Assembly (NCBI RefSeq): GCF_024586455.1
Contig: NC_065920.1
Coordinates: forward strand, 49,187,824 to 49,251,823
Source: Bactrocera neohumeralis
Taxonomy: Eukaryota > Arthropoda > Insecta > Diptera > Tephritidae
Direction: 5' to 3'
Length of the DNA stretch: 64,000 nucleotides
Positions 1-12,757 of the stretch are shown here, one piece after another. The position numbers and the translations under genes were made by a program. Positions within the stretch are counted from its first letter, which is position 1. Each line of letters opens with the position of its first letter. The notes beneath the pieces were generated by a model. The model did not search any database and had not been told where the DNA came from. It saw nothing but the letters and a program-made list of their open reading frames with translations.

Positions 1-1354
1 GGTTTCAGTTCTTATTGTAGCTGTATTTTATACGCTGAACATGAATTTTCGATCAATTTCTTCGGAGATTACATAAAATAACATATACCAAATCAATATA
101 TCTTGTCAAATGTGAAAGTTTTCAAAGTTCAGGCGTAAGTCTTTCCAAGAGAAAATGATTAAATGCCAAACAATATTGATATATAAAAATAACATGACAG
201 CTCAACATACTGATCATTTATATATATACTTTATAGGGTCTGACGATTCCTTCTGGGTGTTACGACAAACTTTACGCGTGATCTGTCAAAAAAGGCTATT
301 GCAAAAAGTCCTACTTGGATTACGCGTTATATATGTACATATGTATACATATATGCTCAACGTGAGGAACTGAGTCGATTTAGCCATGGCTGTACATATT
401 TGTATGGAAAACTTTTTAATTTTACAAGATATCTTCATGAAATTTAGCAAAGATTATGCACCAAGGTAACGCTAGGAGCTCAGAAGAAATTGTTTAAATA
501 AACTTATTTCGACTTGATGATTGTTTATATCAAATTAAGGGACTAGAAAGTACTAGCAAAATGTTTTCCACTGGATGTATATCTTTGACTGATTGCGATC
601 TCAGATTTAGTTATAAACACATACATATAGTTGCTATATGAAATGCCCCTATTATAGTTTTCTTTTTTCTTGATTATTTTAAAGTTAGACTATGCTTTTG
701 AAAGATCACTTAAATATGTGAATATTTGTAGATCATTCGAGTTATGTATACTCTACTACCGTGATAACGCCACTTCAAATTTTTTAAAGCGGTATAACCA
801 GTGATCAACTTGAAAAATCGCATTTAGTGAGGTCTCTCTCTACCACGCTAAATTATGTCAGCTTTTTAAGTCACTTGATTCAGACGTAAGAGTATATAAA
901 CACCTGCTAACGGAATCAGATAATGTTTCACACGGCCTCTATTAGCCATGTCTTTAAAGAACTAGTTTAGACTTGCACCAATCAGGTCATACATTCCTAT
1001 GACACGGACCACACAATTTATATATCAGACATCCTATTAAGGATTGTAATAGAGAATATTTCAATAATTTTTGCCGTAGTAAACAGATCCGAAACTCTTG
1101 ATTAAAATAGATTTGCCGAACTCGCCTTAGGGCGCCTAAATTGGAGATGTGTTCATAAAATTTTAAACCTTCAATATTTTTTACCGTTAGTGAGAGCAAT
1201 TAATATAGAAAAATATGAAATAATCGATAAGTTATTATCTTCTAATAATAAATACTGTAGCAATTGATTGTATCCCTTCTTTTAACCCTTTCTCAACTTG
1301 CAAGTGCTTTTACAATAATTTATATGCATATGTATCTCGTTTCTAATTTTTAAG
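1..1354. other. Upstream intron of the CCP/Ig gene
   Basis: No coding signal. Bases 1-130 and about 225-300 resemble the dispersed hairpin-ended repeat described at 25005, in the same orientation. Bases 385-470 resemble it in the opposite orientation, so this is an eroded, rearranged copy. The rest is AT-rich intron sequence leading to the acceptor ending at 1354. Confidence 0.5.
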
Positions 1355-4300
1355 TGGTCACATCTGTTGTCTGTCCGACACCGGAAAATCCACGAAATGG
1401 CAAGGCTACATACACCACCATGGCGTACAACTCAGTGGTAAGTTATGAATGCCGTTACGGTTACACATTAGTAGGAGAAAGCAGTAGTAGATGTGGTGCT
1501 GATCGGAAATGGAGTGGAACCCTGCCAACTTGTAAAGGTATGCATGTTTTATAAGAATTTTAATTATACAGACATATAGTACACATGAGGGCTTTCCCAA
1601 AAGTATCTGCTCTGACTCATGATAATTTGGAGACAGAACTAGATTAGTGAGAACAGCATGAACAATACCATCTGATCAAATCTGATCCGGACTGGTCCTA
1701 TTATGGCTATATTGGTTATATCGGCTAAATTTTTTATATTCATGTGAAGTTTGATCTCCATATGTCTATTATTATGTGTTTGGCAGTTGTTTGTTTAGGA
1801 GGCGATACGTTTGTTAAGCGATTTTTACCATGAAAAAAAAGTTGAAAATCGCTCGAATTCGAAATTTTGTGTTTCCAATAACAATACTCGATGGTAATAC
1901 CAAAAGAACTGAATCTTTTGCAAAGACTTTGTTGAGTACAGGTCGCAAAAGAGATTTTTGACAACGTCGCTGAGGATCAACTTGAAAAATATGATGTGGA
2001 AACTGTCCAACAATCTACAAATCAGCGTTCCAAAAATGAGCCGAAACTTTAAAAACCAAAATCGCTGAAGGCCATCCCAGCCAAGGCTTATAAAAAGGGA
2101 TAGGAAAATGTGATCAATGAGCTACATACTTGTATTGGCTCAATACCCTATTTTGAAAGCGGTAATGAAGATGTGTATTAAAATACGTGAATACGTAAAT
2201 ACAGTTTTGATCAGATGTTATGTATGTCGTAAATGTGTGTAAAATCTCTTTATATCACCAAAGTAAATATATATTTTATAATTCGATTTGTCAGAACGGA
2301 TACTTATATATCTATATTATTACACTATATATTATATATTTTGTATTTATAGGCACGCACATAAACTAAAATTATTTATATTTATTATACGCGATTTAGA
2401 AATCAATTGCGGGCACCCTGGTGTACTTTACAATGGTTGGATTGAGAACATCGAAGCTGGGACTGGACTTGGGGCGAGCATCATTTTCCGCTGTCAACCG
2501 GAAATGTTAATACAAGGGCATTCGTCAAGCGTTTGCCAAATCGATGGCCGCTGGCGTAATCCATTACCCGAATGCTTGGCACCATGCGTTGTACCATCCA
2601 TTTCGCAAGGTTATGTAACACCTGTTGAAATCATTACTGATGAAAATGGCACCACCATTATAACGCCCACAACCACACAATCACCCTCCACTTCGAGTAG
2701 CGGTGTTGAGAAAGTTAAACATGGCACTGCTTTGGAGGTGAAGTGTGATGAAAACTACGAATTTCCTGTTTCACTTCTAAGTCCACCAACATGTAATAAC
2801 GGTACTTGGAGTATTATACCGCGATGTGTACCAGCACGTTGTAAAAATATGCCAAGACCACCTAAGCATGGCATGGTACTCGCACCGAAAACGGAACACG
2901 GCATGAAAGCTAGATTTAAGTGTAAAGACGGTTTCAAGCTGATTAGTCCTGAGGGCAAGGATGTCACAGATCCCAATGAATATGTTCTAACATGTTCATT
3001 CGGTAATTGGACCGGTGAGACACCACAATGTCAAGAAGTGTTTTGTTCGTTTCCGGGTTATATACCAAACGGCAAGGTATTGCTTGTCGGAAATATGGGA
3101 CTCTACGATTATAGACCATATGTAAAAAAGGTGTGCAAATCACAGAGAGTATAATTATTTTTCTGTCGTATAAATCCATAAACATACTTTCTTTGCAGAT
3201 CGTTAATAACAAACAAATAATGTATGACTGTGATAAAGGTTACGTTCTGGAGATAGGACCACCGGGTGCCACATGTGTTGGTGGCAAATGGCGACCTCTA
3301 GAACTACCGCAATGCTTACTTGGGCAACATCCCCGATTACGTTGGAATCGTAAACGACGTTCTATACAAATGCGTTATCTTCGCTCCCAATATTTATTAC
3401 GTAATAAACGAGATTTGCAACGAAAACTGGATGAGATAATAAACGGCAACTTTCAGCAATCGTTAACAGCACTTAAGAGGGATTCGGGTGAGAATACTGC
3501 TTGCCTAGATCCTTCTTCTATAATGGCCGCAGTTTAATTTCGACCTGTATAGTAGTAAATTAGAGGTCATTATAGGTCTCTGACTATGTATATTACCATT
3601 CTTCCTACGCCCGTCATTGGTGATTACATGAAAATCAGTCGATCCTATAAACTCTCAGCCACTTTAGTATATACACTTAAGGTAGAGAATACAATTTTTT
3701 CGTCGCCAAAGTTAGCAGACGATTTCAAACCTCCGAAAAAACAAGCTAACTAAAACATTACACTGGGTTATGCAAAACTTTTTTTTCCAAAATTCGACGC
3801 CACAACAAAATGTCTGTATGAGTCAAACCGACTTGTATTCAAAAATATATAAATATTTATGCCATAAGCGAAAACGATATTGCATAACTATATTAATTTT
3901 ACGAGTAATTCATTGTTATGTACAATTCTCTTTTTTTTCAGACATAATTAACGCCCCCAAAACACGTATCAAACGAACTCCTTCTGAGATCGATCAAGCA
4001 TACTCCAAATATTATCAGAAGATCAAACAGAAATATCAAAATTATGTGAAAAATTTACTTGGCTACAGTAGATTGCATAACCCGACAGAATTCCGAAATC
4101 CGACCAAATTTATACAAGTACAAGATGGACGTTGGTACAATACCTATAGCAATCCCGATCTGGTCACACGTTACAAAGCTACACACAAGTCACGTACATC
4201 GAATAATGATTTCTTAAGTCTGGAAAATGACGAACACGATTTGCTAACACATCGCTCATCTGCCAAGATACCACTACCTAATATCAATCAAAATTCCCGG

Positions 4301-7300
4301 TATAGCGTACTTGCCAACAAACCGAATGCCAATGAGAATATACTATACGATAGCAACTCGGCAAGTTATTTCTTTAACAACTTCCGCAACTTGCCGAAAA
4401 CTCAAAACGAAACCGATTTAATAGAGCAGCTTAAGTCACAAATTGTGCGTCGACGACGTAAGCGCAGTATTAACAGTCCGACGACATTGTCGCCACTTGC
4501 ACCAGATGATGACACAAATGATCCGTTGGAGTCGAAGGAGGGTAGAAAGCGTTTACGTGGACCATGTGAGGATATCAATTGGGATCAATTCTCGAATATA
4601 ACGGTGGTTCGACCTGGTAAAGCACCTGGTCGCAACAGTGTCGGTATTATGCTTTATTTAGAATGCAACGCTGGCTTTAAGCTAAATATAAAAGGTGAAA
4701 ATGCAACGGCGCGCTGCATACGTGGCATTTGGAAGCCTGATACGCCTAAATGCCTCTCAGGTAATGTCCAGGAAAGTCATTTACACTAATACCATACAAA
4801 TTGTTTTATAATAACTAAATGTATTGCAGCACCTTGCCTAGTACCGGCTGTCGAGAATGGTAGATACTTCAAAGTAGAAGCGAATACGAAAACGCTTACC
4901 GATAAGCCTACACTAACAGCACTGACGACCTATGAAGAAATTGAATCAAACGAATTTATAACGCTGGAATGTGATGATGGTTTTAATATACAGGTAAGAA
5001 AGGTCTCTGAACTAGTATATATAACAAAAAATTCTTTTAGCATACATAAGTATTTTATGTTTTTTTCTAGGGTTCAGCACAGTTGCGTTGCGCTCATGGC
5101 AGTTGGTCGGTGAATGCATTTTCCGAATGTGTATCCATACCTTGTACACTGCCAGCGCTACCAGGCATAATTTATGAGGTAAGCGCTTGAAATCATTTTT
5201 ATTTGTTGTGATTAAAGCATCTCTTGATACATATAGGGTGGCTACCGACCCGGACTCACAATTGGTCACGGCAGTACGGTGAGCGCTCATTGCGATCACT
5301 CCACAAATTCTATGCCCATTGAAATGAGCTGTAACAAAGGGATTTTGAGTCCACAAACAATACACTGTGAAACAGGCCAACGCAAATCTCGCGAGGAACT
5401 ACCATCTGAAGGGCATAGCAATGGAAAATCGAATCATATTATAGCGTTAAAGATCGATAATTCCGAATCGGAGGATGCGACAAATGCAACGGAAGAAAAT
5501 GTCACTGAAGAATTGAAAATGTGTGGACCTCCGAGCATATCCGATGGTGCTTTGGTATACAAGTAATTATTAGACTTATATTTAGTAATCACGCTATAAA
5601 CGCCTTAAAAACGACATAACTGTAGAAATTTATTCCGGTAGTAAGGAAAAAGAAATAGAATTTTTTCTTCATTGAATTCATAAATTCAAGTTTGGGTATA
5701 TTTAAATTTTTTTGTAACTAATGGCAGTATCTTCGAAATCACTTTTTTTCGAAAAGGTCTCAACAGGCGATGGTAATTCTAGAGATTCGTGCTATCTGAA
5801 ACAAATTAAAAACTTAACCGGATACGTAGTACTTTTACTGCTTAATATAGATTTTTCACATTAATCAATATTATTGTCGACCGATTTAAAAAATACAGTT
5901 TTGAGAAAAGGATTTTATGTCACTTCCGAAAAACTTTTAATTATTTCGAAAACATTGTCATTATACTTATTAGTATGCCATTGGTAATAAATTACGGTAG
6001 GCGGCAGGTCCTGTGTAGTTTTAAACCTGACGCCCAGCTTCGACAAATTGCGCTTTATAAATGTTCCAATGATCTGTTATTAAAATGGTTCTTTATTCCG
6101 TAGTTTCGGGCTGAATGGCACAACTACAAACCGGTATTTTATATAATATAACTGATTCGTAAATCTTTTCACTATACAATTTTTTTTCTGTGCGCTTTGT
6201 GTTATTGATTTTCTATTTTAGAAATACTGATTTGTCTGATATCGAAGGTGTATACGAAAGCGGCACCGAAATTTTCTTTAATTGCATACCGAGTGCTGTC
6301 GGCGAAAGGAATACGTGGAAAATTATATGCGAGAATGGCCAATGGATTGGACGCTCATACAATTGCGGTAAGTATTATCCGCCATTCAAAGTCAAAAACA
6401 ATTTACTACACCATTTAAATATAACACTATTAATATATTAAAATGTTTAGAAAATTGTAGTCATATGAAATACATAGTACTTTCTTTTCACTCTTTACAG
6501 CGAATGGAACATGCTTGTTCAAAAACAATGAACCAAATGTGGTTAGTTTTTACAATGATCTCGAAATACGGGAAGATGTTGTGGAATTTCCACCCGGTGC
6601 CACAATAATATCACGGTAAGAATAAACTGTGCTTTGAAACAAAAGTGCCTGCATAATTTGATCTCCAAAGAGATCTAAAGGTTGTTCACTTTTTGCGCCT
6701 ATATCATTTTAACGAGCTCACAAACACTTTTATCAAAAATATTTCCACTTCCTTATAGATGTGTGGATATTGGAAAGTTTTCAATGGTTGGCAGCAATGA
6801 ACGAACTTGTATACATTCCGAATGGACAGGCAATAAGCCAGCTTGCTATGGATTAAATCAGGAAAACGACTACGCAAGTAAGAACACTAAAACAAATTAG
6901 GAAGAACTATGTAAGTTCGGGTATAGCCGAATATTTCATACTCTTGCAACTTGCAAGGGTTAAAGCCGAGGAAGTAAATGGTACATAAGGCTTGTTAGTT
7001 ATTTGGGATCTAGAGCGAGTTTTCACCCAAATTTATTCATTATTAGCACAAATGTGCACCGTTATAAGAAAAACACGCTCTCTCAATTTTATGAAGATAA
7101 CTCACATGTAGGCCGATATATGCGGCATATTAGTTATATGGGTGAAAGTGGGCGGTGCCGCGCCCATCGCTCAATTTTGACCCCGGCTCCATTAGAGGTC
7201 TCTCAAACCATCTCGGTAATAAAATTTAATGTCTCTGCCGTATTTAGTTATTCATTTATCGCGCTTTTAGTAATTTTTAGCAGTACCGTTTTATAAGGAG

Positions 7301-9020
7301 TGAGCAGGGTAATAATCTAATTTCATCTGATGTCGGAAGGAATTCTTTTAATATTTGCGCCAAACGAGTTTTGTTGTAGTAGCTTTGGTGGTTTAGGAGT
7401 TATGTGCTTTAAACTTATAAGAGGCGAGGCCGCCACTCTTTTTAAGAATTTTTGCCTTCAAATGACCCTTACGTGGCAGCGGGCCGATTACCCCGATCTA
7501 CGAACTCGTACTTTTTTGCCAAGGACGTATAGTAATTTTTATCAAAATATCTCAATTTTTATCAAAATATCTCAATTTTTACTAAAGTTATCGCTTACAC
7601 GAACGGACGGCCGGACAGACAAAATCACTAGGGGCTCAACTCGTCTCGTCAACCTGATCTATTTCGACTAGATTTAGGTGATTCGTACAACCGTTAGATG
7701 AACAAAACTATTATCCTCTGTAGCAACATGTTGCAAGAGTATAAAAATATTTGTTGTTTTTTTATTTTTTGTAAATATCGCCCATAAAAGTGGAAAAGGC
7801 GCCGACAATATTGTTTAGACATCAAAATGGGCCGATAGCGCAGAGTAATGATGGAAAGCTAATTGTCTATCCGGGTACAACATTGCACATGGAATGTCTA
7901 TGGATGAGACGATTTGGCAATCCCAAGTGGAATGTGAGCCATGAATTTAGGTAAATGTTAGGCAACTAAGATTCAACATACCTTTTATGTACATATGTAG
8001 AATCTACATACATATGTACATACGTAAATACTGATTTTTTACAGAAATTACTCTGAGGGATGGGTCACCGAGGCTGATGCGGGACGCGATGCAACACTAG
8101 AATACCGCTTAACCATATTTAATGCAATTGATGAAGATACCGGTGTTTATTCCTGTCAAACACCGGCTAGACACGAGCATTCTGTAGAAGTGGTAGTTAA
8201 AGCCATAAATTGTCCAGAAATACCACAACGGCGTGGTCTTATTGTCAATACGAATGACACCAAATTAAGTACACGCGCTTTGCTTTCGTGTGCAAATGGA
8301 AATTCATTGATTGGCGCTTCAGAACTATTTTGTTTGCCCAGCGGCAATTGGAGTGCACCCCTACCAGTTTGCGAGAGTGTCGAATGCGGTGATATTCCTT
8401 TGCCAAATAATATCAGTTCGCCGCGTGTTGCGGTTTTATCTCGTGAAGTCGGCGGTAGAGCAGCGTTTTCTTGTGGTTCTGGCTATGGTTTGCGTGGTCC
8501 CGCCGAGGCTATATGCTTGCCGACCGGCGAATGGGCTACACCCTTTCCAACATGCGTTGAAGTACAATGCGATAATCCCGGCGCACCACTTAATGGTTAT
8601 GCACAAGGTTCAACGCCATACCGTGCAGGGGATGTTGTTCAATTCAATTGTAATCCAGAGTACATGATGCAAGGGCAACCGATAATAGCATGTCAGGATA
8701 ATGGACGCTGGTCGAGCGTTTTGCCGAAATGTGTACAAGCTTGTTCATATCCTGGTATTTTATACTTTTCACATTTGCATTTTGTAAATATCAGTAAATC
8801 GAATTTAATTTCTTTAACAGGCACGGCTATCAGCGGTCGTATGTCATCTGTCAAATTTTATTATGCAATTGGTGAGAGTATTACATTTACCTGCGACGCT
8901 GGTCTTGAATTACGTGGTGCTAAGGTGCTTAAATGTTTAAAAAATGGAAAGTGGTCGAACGCTATACCAACATGTGTCACTGCTGATCAAGTGAACAAAC
9001 ATCAGAATATAATGGGTTAA
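1355..9020 (+). CDS. hig: Secreted multi-sushi (CCP) plus Ig protein, hikaru genki-like; 5' end outside window
   Basis: Thirteen exons read by splice sites, all in phase: 1355-1537, 2400-3130, 3199-3487, 3942-4760, 4830-4993, 5071-5178, 5237-5562, 6222-6367, 6501-6615, 6759-6877, 7791-7950, 8045-8754, 8821-9020, giving about 1355 residues ending at a stop at 9018. I count nine CCP modules (four-Cys, Gly, Trp pattern) before an Ig domain (7791 to about 8200, ending in the DTGVYSC motif), then four more CCPs. Between CCP5 and CCP6 lies a long basic, low-complexity linker with furin-like sites. The first visible exon starts in phase 1, so the signal peptide exon lies upstream, possibly outside the window. 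Ig followed by CCPs is the architecture of Drosophila Hikaru genki, a synaptic-cleft protein. The nine extra N-terminal CCPs make it larger than I remember for that protein (about 960 residues), so it may be a fused or longer relative. The name is an inference from architecture; the CCP/Ig assignment is firm. The acceptor at 7790 is the least certain junction. Confidence 0.75.
1538..2399. other. Intron of the CCP/Ig gene with a possible decayed transposon
   Basis: A stretch at about 1930-2080 can be read as a broken open frame, and 'gggctttcccaaaagta' near 1590 looks like a transposon end. I could not assign it to a family. The rest is AT-rich. Confidence 0.3.
6900..7745. repeat. Dispersed non-coding repeat, family B, in an intron of the CCP/Ig gene
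   Basis: Occupies most of the intron 6878-7790. It has a GC-richer block with 'gggcggtgccgcgcccatcg' near 7150, the 'acggacggccggacagac' block near 7600, and ends in 'tgcaagagtataaaaa'. The same blocks recur at 21140-22390, so this is a family and not unique sequence. A short internal tandem repeat of 'tcaatttttatcaaaatatc' sits at about 7552-7590. No coding capacity was recognised. Confidence 0.6.
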
Positions 9021-9130
9021 TGTGAAAAACGTGAAATTACTATATCTCTATAGAGAATATACAATTTTTCGATTCCTTCCGAATGGAAATTAAAAACATG
9101 TCGATTGGATTGTAAACGCATAGCGCTTTT

Positions 9131-9136
9131 AATAAA
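9131..9136 (+). terminator. Poly(A) signal of the CCP/Ig gene
   Basis: AATAAA about 110 bases after the stop codon; further AATAAA-like motifs follow within 50 bases. Confidence 0.55.
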
Positions 9137-9139
9137 AGT

Positions 9140-10400
9140 AATAATATATTATAATTAAAAGTAAATTAATTAAAATAAACTAATAATTTCTTTTTTATTC
9201 AGTATTGCGGTTGGCGATAATTCTGATTTAATTAGTTCTAAAAGACAATATTTAATAGTTCAGTACTTTTAATAAACGCATTGATAGCCATTAACTTCCT
9301 AGTTTTTTCGCTTACTCGTGATATCACATAAGATTTAATTGTAATTAATATTCAAATTTTTTCCAAGACACCCAAAGTAATTGCAGACATTGCCGTTTTA
9401 AATATTTTTCCATGAAAATCGAACAAAATATTCTTAAAATGTCATATTTTTAAGAATATATTTTAACTATTAAAAAAATCATGAAAATGCGCATTGTTTT
9501 ACACAAATCAACCCAACTACCTCCTTAAAAAATGATGATTACTTCATTTTCATCAATCGCAACTCAGGAGGTCAACTTCCGGAAGCGGATCCGGAGCGAA
9601 TAAAACCATTTATTTAGTTAGATTGACTACATTGTAATAGAATATAGTTCCGGCCTTTCTAACTAACTTACTTAGTACAATTCTTTTACTCAATATTATT
9701 CATATTTATAAATTTAATGTTTCTTTGATTCAAACAGCAAAGTAGTAACAAGAATTAAAAAAAATAGTTCATAAATTATTATTTGAATTTACAAATAGAT
9801 TTGCAAAAATATGATTTTCATAGTAACAAAAACAACTAACATATGCCTAATAGAAGTACATAATTTGCACATTGTCATTCTGCATTTCTTAACTTACACA
9901 AAACTATTTAACCGAATCTAAAGATTATATGCATTGAAAGCCTTTAATTATGTGAATTAACGAATTTAACAATTTGTGATAGCTTTATCCAGCTGATGCA
10001 TAGTGTTGCAAGCCCAAACCAGAAAACGCTATTGTGAATAACGCCATTAAATTCACTTTAAAAATTGCAGTTATAAGAAGCACATTTACTTGAGTTATAA
10101 TTTATTGTTTACTTTCGCTGTTTGATTACCAATTAACATATGTAGCATTATTTAAGCTCATTTCGCTTAATTATGTCACCATTATATAAGTTTTATTTAC
10201 TTTTAAGAACCTTTTGCAATGTCTATTGTGAATCAATATGGCAGTGTTGTCGAGCCTTTTATTATTGTTTCGATTTTGTATAATTTACTTTATACTCAGG
10301 CATTTACCTGCATTATTATATACACATTTAAATACAAAATATCACTGCATATTAATATTTAAACAAATCTTTTGTGTTATCATAAGCTGACTGGCCCCGC
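9140..10400. other. AT-rich intergenic region
   Basis: Intergenic DNA between the CCP/Ig gene and the transporter gene. I see no convincing ORF, RNA gene or repeat boundary in it. Confidence 0.5.
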
Positions 10401-10439
10401 AACATATATCGGGTTTCGATATTTTTGGGGGATAATATT

Positions 10440-10686
10440 TGAGTACGGCAATATTGGACAAGCAGCAGCAGCGAAGATGCGTGGAAGCCGAGGAGCACAG
10501 TGATTGTGATTTTTCTTTCATTATTACATTGTTACTTTATTATTTTTGTAATACTTTATTTTCGCATAGTGTAGTGATGTTTTTGGTGAAGTGACGGACA
10601 ATTTTTTCATGCAATTAATGCAGAAAAATAATATTTAAATACATAATAATAACTGTGACAAGACGAATTTAAAGTTCGTAAATGAG
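10440..10686 (+). promoter_or_regulatory. Probable 5' UTR exon of the SLC16 transporter gene
   Basis: A GC-richer block with CAG repeats (about 10460-10500) ends in a strong splice donor, 'aaatgag|gtaagt', at 10686/10687. The first coding exon of the transporter at 14855 has an acceptor just 3 bases before its ATG, so a non-coding first exon upstream is required; this is the best candidate. The promoter would lie just before it. Transcript data would be needed to confirm it. Confidence 0.45.
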
Positions 10687-10689
10687 GTA

Positions 10690-12750
10690 AGTTGTTATGA
10701 AGTAATAGGGTGCGTTGAACATTTTCAGTGATTTGCAATGTAATCATATGAGTTAAGTTGCTTGTACGTGCTATCAGGAGGATTTCGAGAACGTGTAATT
10801 TGTTCAGTAAATATGAACATGTGAGCAGACGGGGTCAGGGTCGAATTGGTCATACCTTAATAATCCAGTTTTGCATTAAATCAAGAGCAGACAAAAATTA
10901 AACAAAACATACGAATACGAAATGACATTGTAACAAGTACGGGTACTTGAATATGGTATTTTTGTTGTTCTCTCGTAAAGCGGAAATGGAGAAGGGGAGT
11001 GCACACCGCGTTTTGTGTTTTGATGACCCTGGAATACATAAGGCGTACGTACATACGCCTTGTATTGTTCATTTCTTGTTTACTTAATAAATCTTATTTA
11101 TGAATGTGTATATGCGTATAAAAATAACGCATAAGCATATATGTGTACGTTTTCTTTTCTTAATGAATCATTTTCAAAAAGCATATAATATTAATGGTAA
11201 CGGCTATATAAACTGGCGCAGAAACAGCTGAATCAAATGACAGAAATTGGCTTTTCTTTCTTTTGCGACTTGAGTGTTTGTTTGGATTTTTCCCTTTCGT
11301 ATCTTCACCGCAAACAGTGGGGACATGCGCTGTCGACGTAATGGGGTCAGTAGCATTTTCTTTGAGCGCCGAAGCAGATGAGTTTCCATGCCGAACCCGG
11401 TGCCAACCGCTTTAAACCGCAATGTTAATAAGTGATGTCTTGTTTGTGTTGTAGATAAATGTGCGTATATGACTTAAACAAGTGGAATACAAAAACTAAC
11501 CACATAAAAACAGTAAAATGTTTCGATTATCAATTTAGAGGAATTGATTGCAAGGAAAAAAGTAAAGCACGCAGCTAAAGTTTTTATAGCGTTATTATTA
11601 CGTACCCTTAAGTTATAACACAGGGTCACATTGACACTATCAATTAGGAAAATAATTTTTAAAGTTTTGTCTTGTTTGGAGTATTGGCTGATCTTAAAGA
11701 AGTATTTTTCATGTACATACATATGTGTACATATGTATTCTATATCATTGAATGTGAATGATATGTACACATTTATTAATTTTTAATTTTTTTTCAGCAA
11801 AAACAAATCAATTATTTTTCATAATTGATGCCTTGCAAAGTAGTTTATCAATTAATTTTTTAGTGGACTCAATGATGTAATTGTACATAGTTTCCAAATG
11901 ATAAGACTAGCGCGTTGACGTTATCAGCATTCAAATTGATCCCAACAACAAGCACTCAATCATTGCAATTTTATATACGTACATACACACATTCATGTGC
12001 ATATGTTTTTGGATTCGTATATAGCCGGATGATACGATAGTAACAAGATAAAATACAAATCAATTTTTCCTCTAATGTAGATATACCTATTCTAAAGTGT
12101 TACAGTATTAGTAAAATTGTATTTAATTTGAAAATGAAATTCTCTATTTTTATGTACATATGTATGTATTATTTAACTGCTGATTGTTAGTGGGTGTTTT
12201 CTAAAAAAAATATATCAACAATTTCAGATAAGAATACATACAGAGCGACTATATATTGTTTAATTTCCATAAAAGGGCTGGATTTTGATGGTTTAGTTAG
12301 TCTGGCAACTATGTATATGCTATAATTTCTGTTCTAAATAATGTCTTGGGAAGCCATATCTTTGCCTTCGACAATAAACCTTTCCAAATTTCGTGAATAT
12401 ATCTCATCAAATAAAAAACAAGTAAATGGACATGATTTTGTTATTTCTGTTTTTTCGGCGGCACGCCCGAACGTATTAAAAATTCCAGATCGACATCTCA
12501 AAAACTGAAGGACTTAACAAAAATGACATATGAAGCCGGTTAATATTATTTCGAGCACTTTTTTTAACTTAACCTTGTAGTGCAATATTTGTCTGCACTG
12601 CAAACCAAGATATTCTTTGACGTTGATTGCAAATCAGTTTTACAATCGAGCAGTAATTATAGCAAAGCGATAATGGGCCGTTCATCCAAATGTTTGTTTA
12701 GATACAATAAGTTTCTATTAGAGAAGGGCGGGAGATTTCGACTTACTCAT
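10690..12750. other. Probable first intron of the SLC16 gene; repeat-rich
   Basis: AT-rich, with short ACAT/ATGT microsatellites (11705-11735, 12150-12165). Around 12330-12500 there is an eroded copy of the hairpin-ended dispersed repeat ('ccaaatttcgtgaatatatctc'). A GC-richer stretch at 11210-11420 has no convincing coding frame and could be regulatory. Confidence 0.4.
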
Positions 12751-12757
12751 ATACCTA

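Noticed and set aside
1740..2013. Minus-strand ORFs and a possible mariner-like remnant near 1590-2250
   Set aside because: No catalytic motif or inverted ends could be identified; only noted as possible decay in the intron entry.
7003..7671. ORFs of 97 and 113 codons in the CCP/Ig gene intron
   Set aside because: They lie wholly in a dispersed repeat that recurs at 21-22 kb with frames not conserved.
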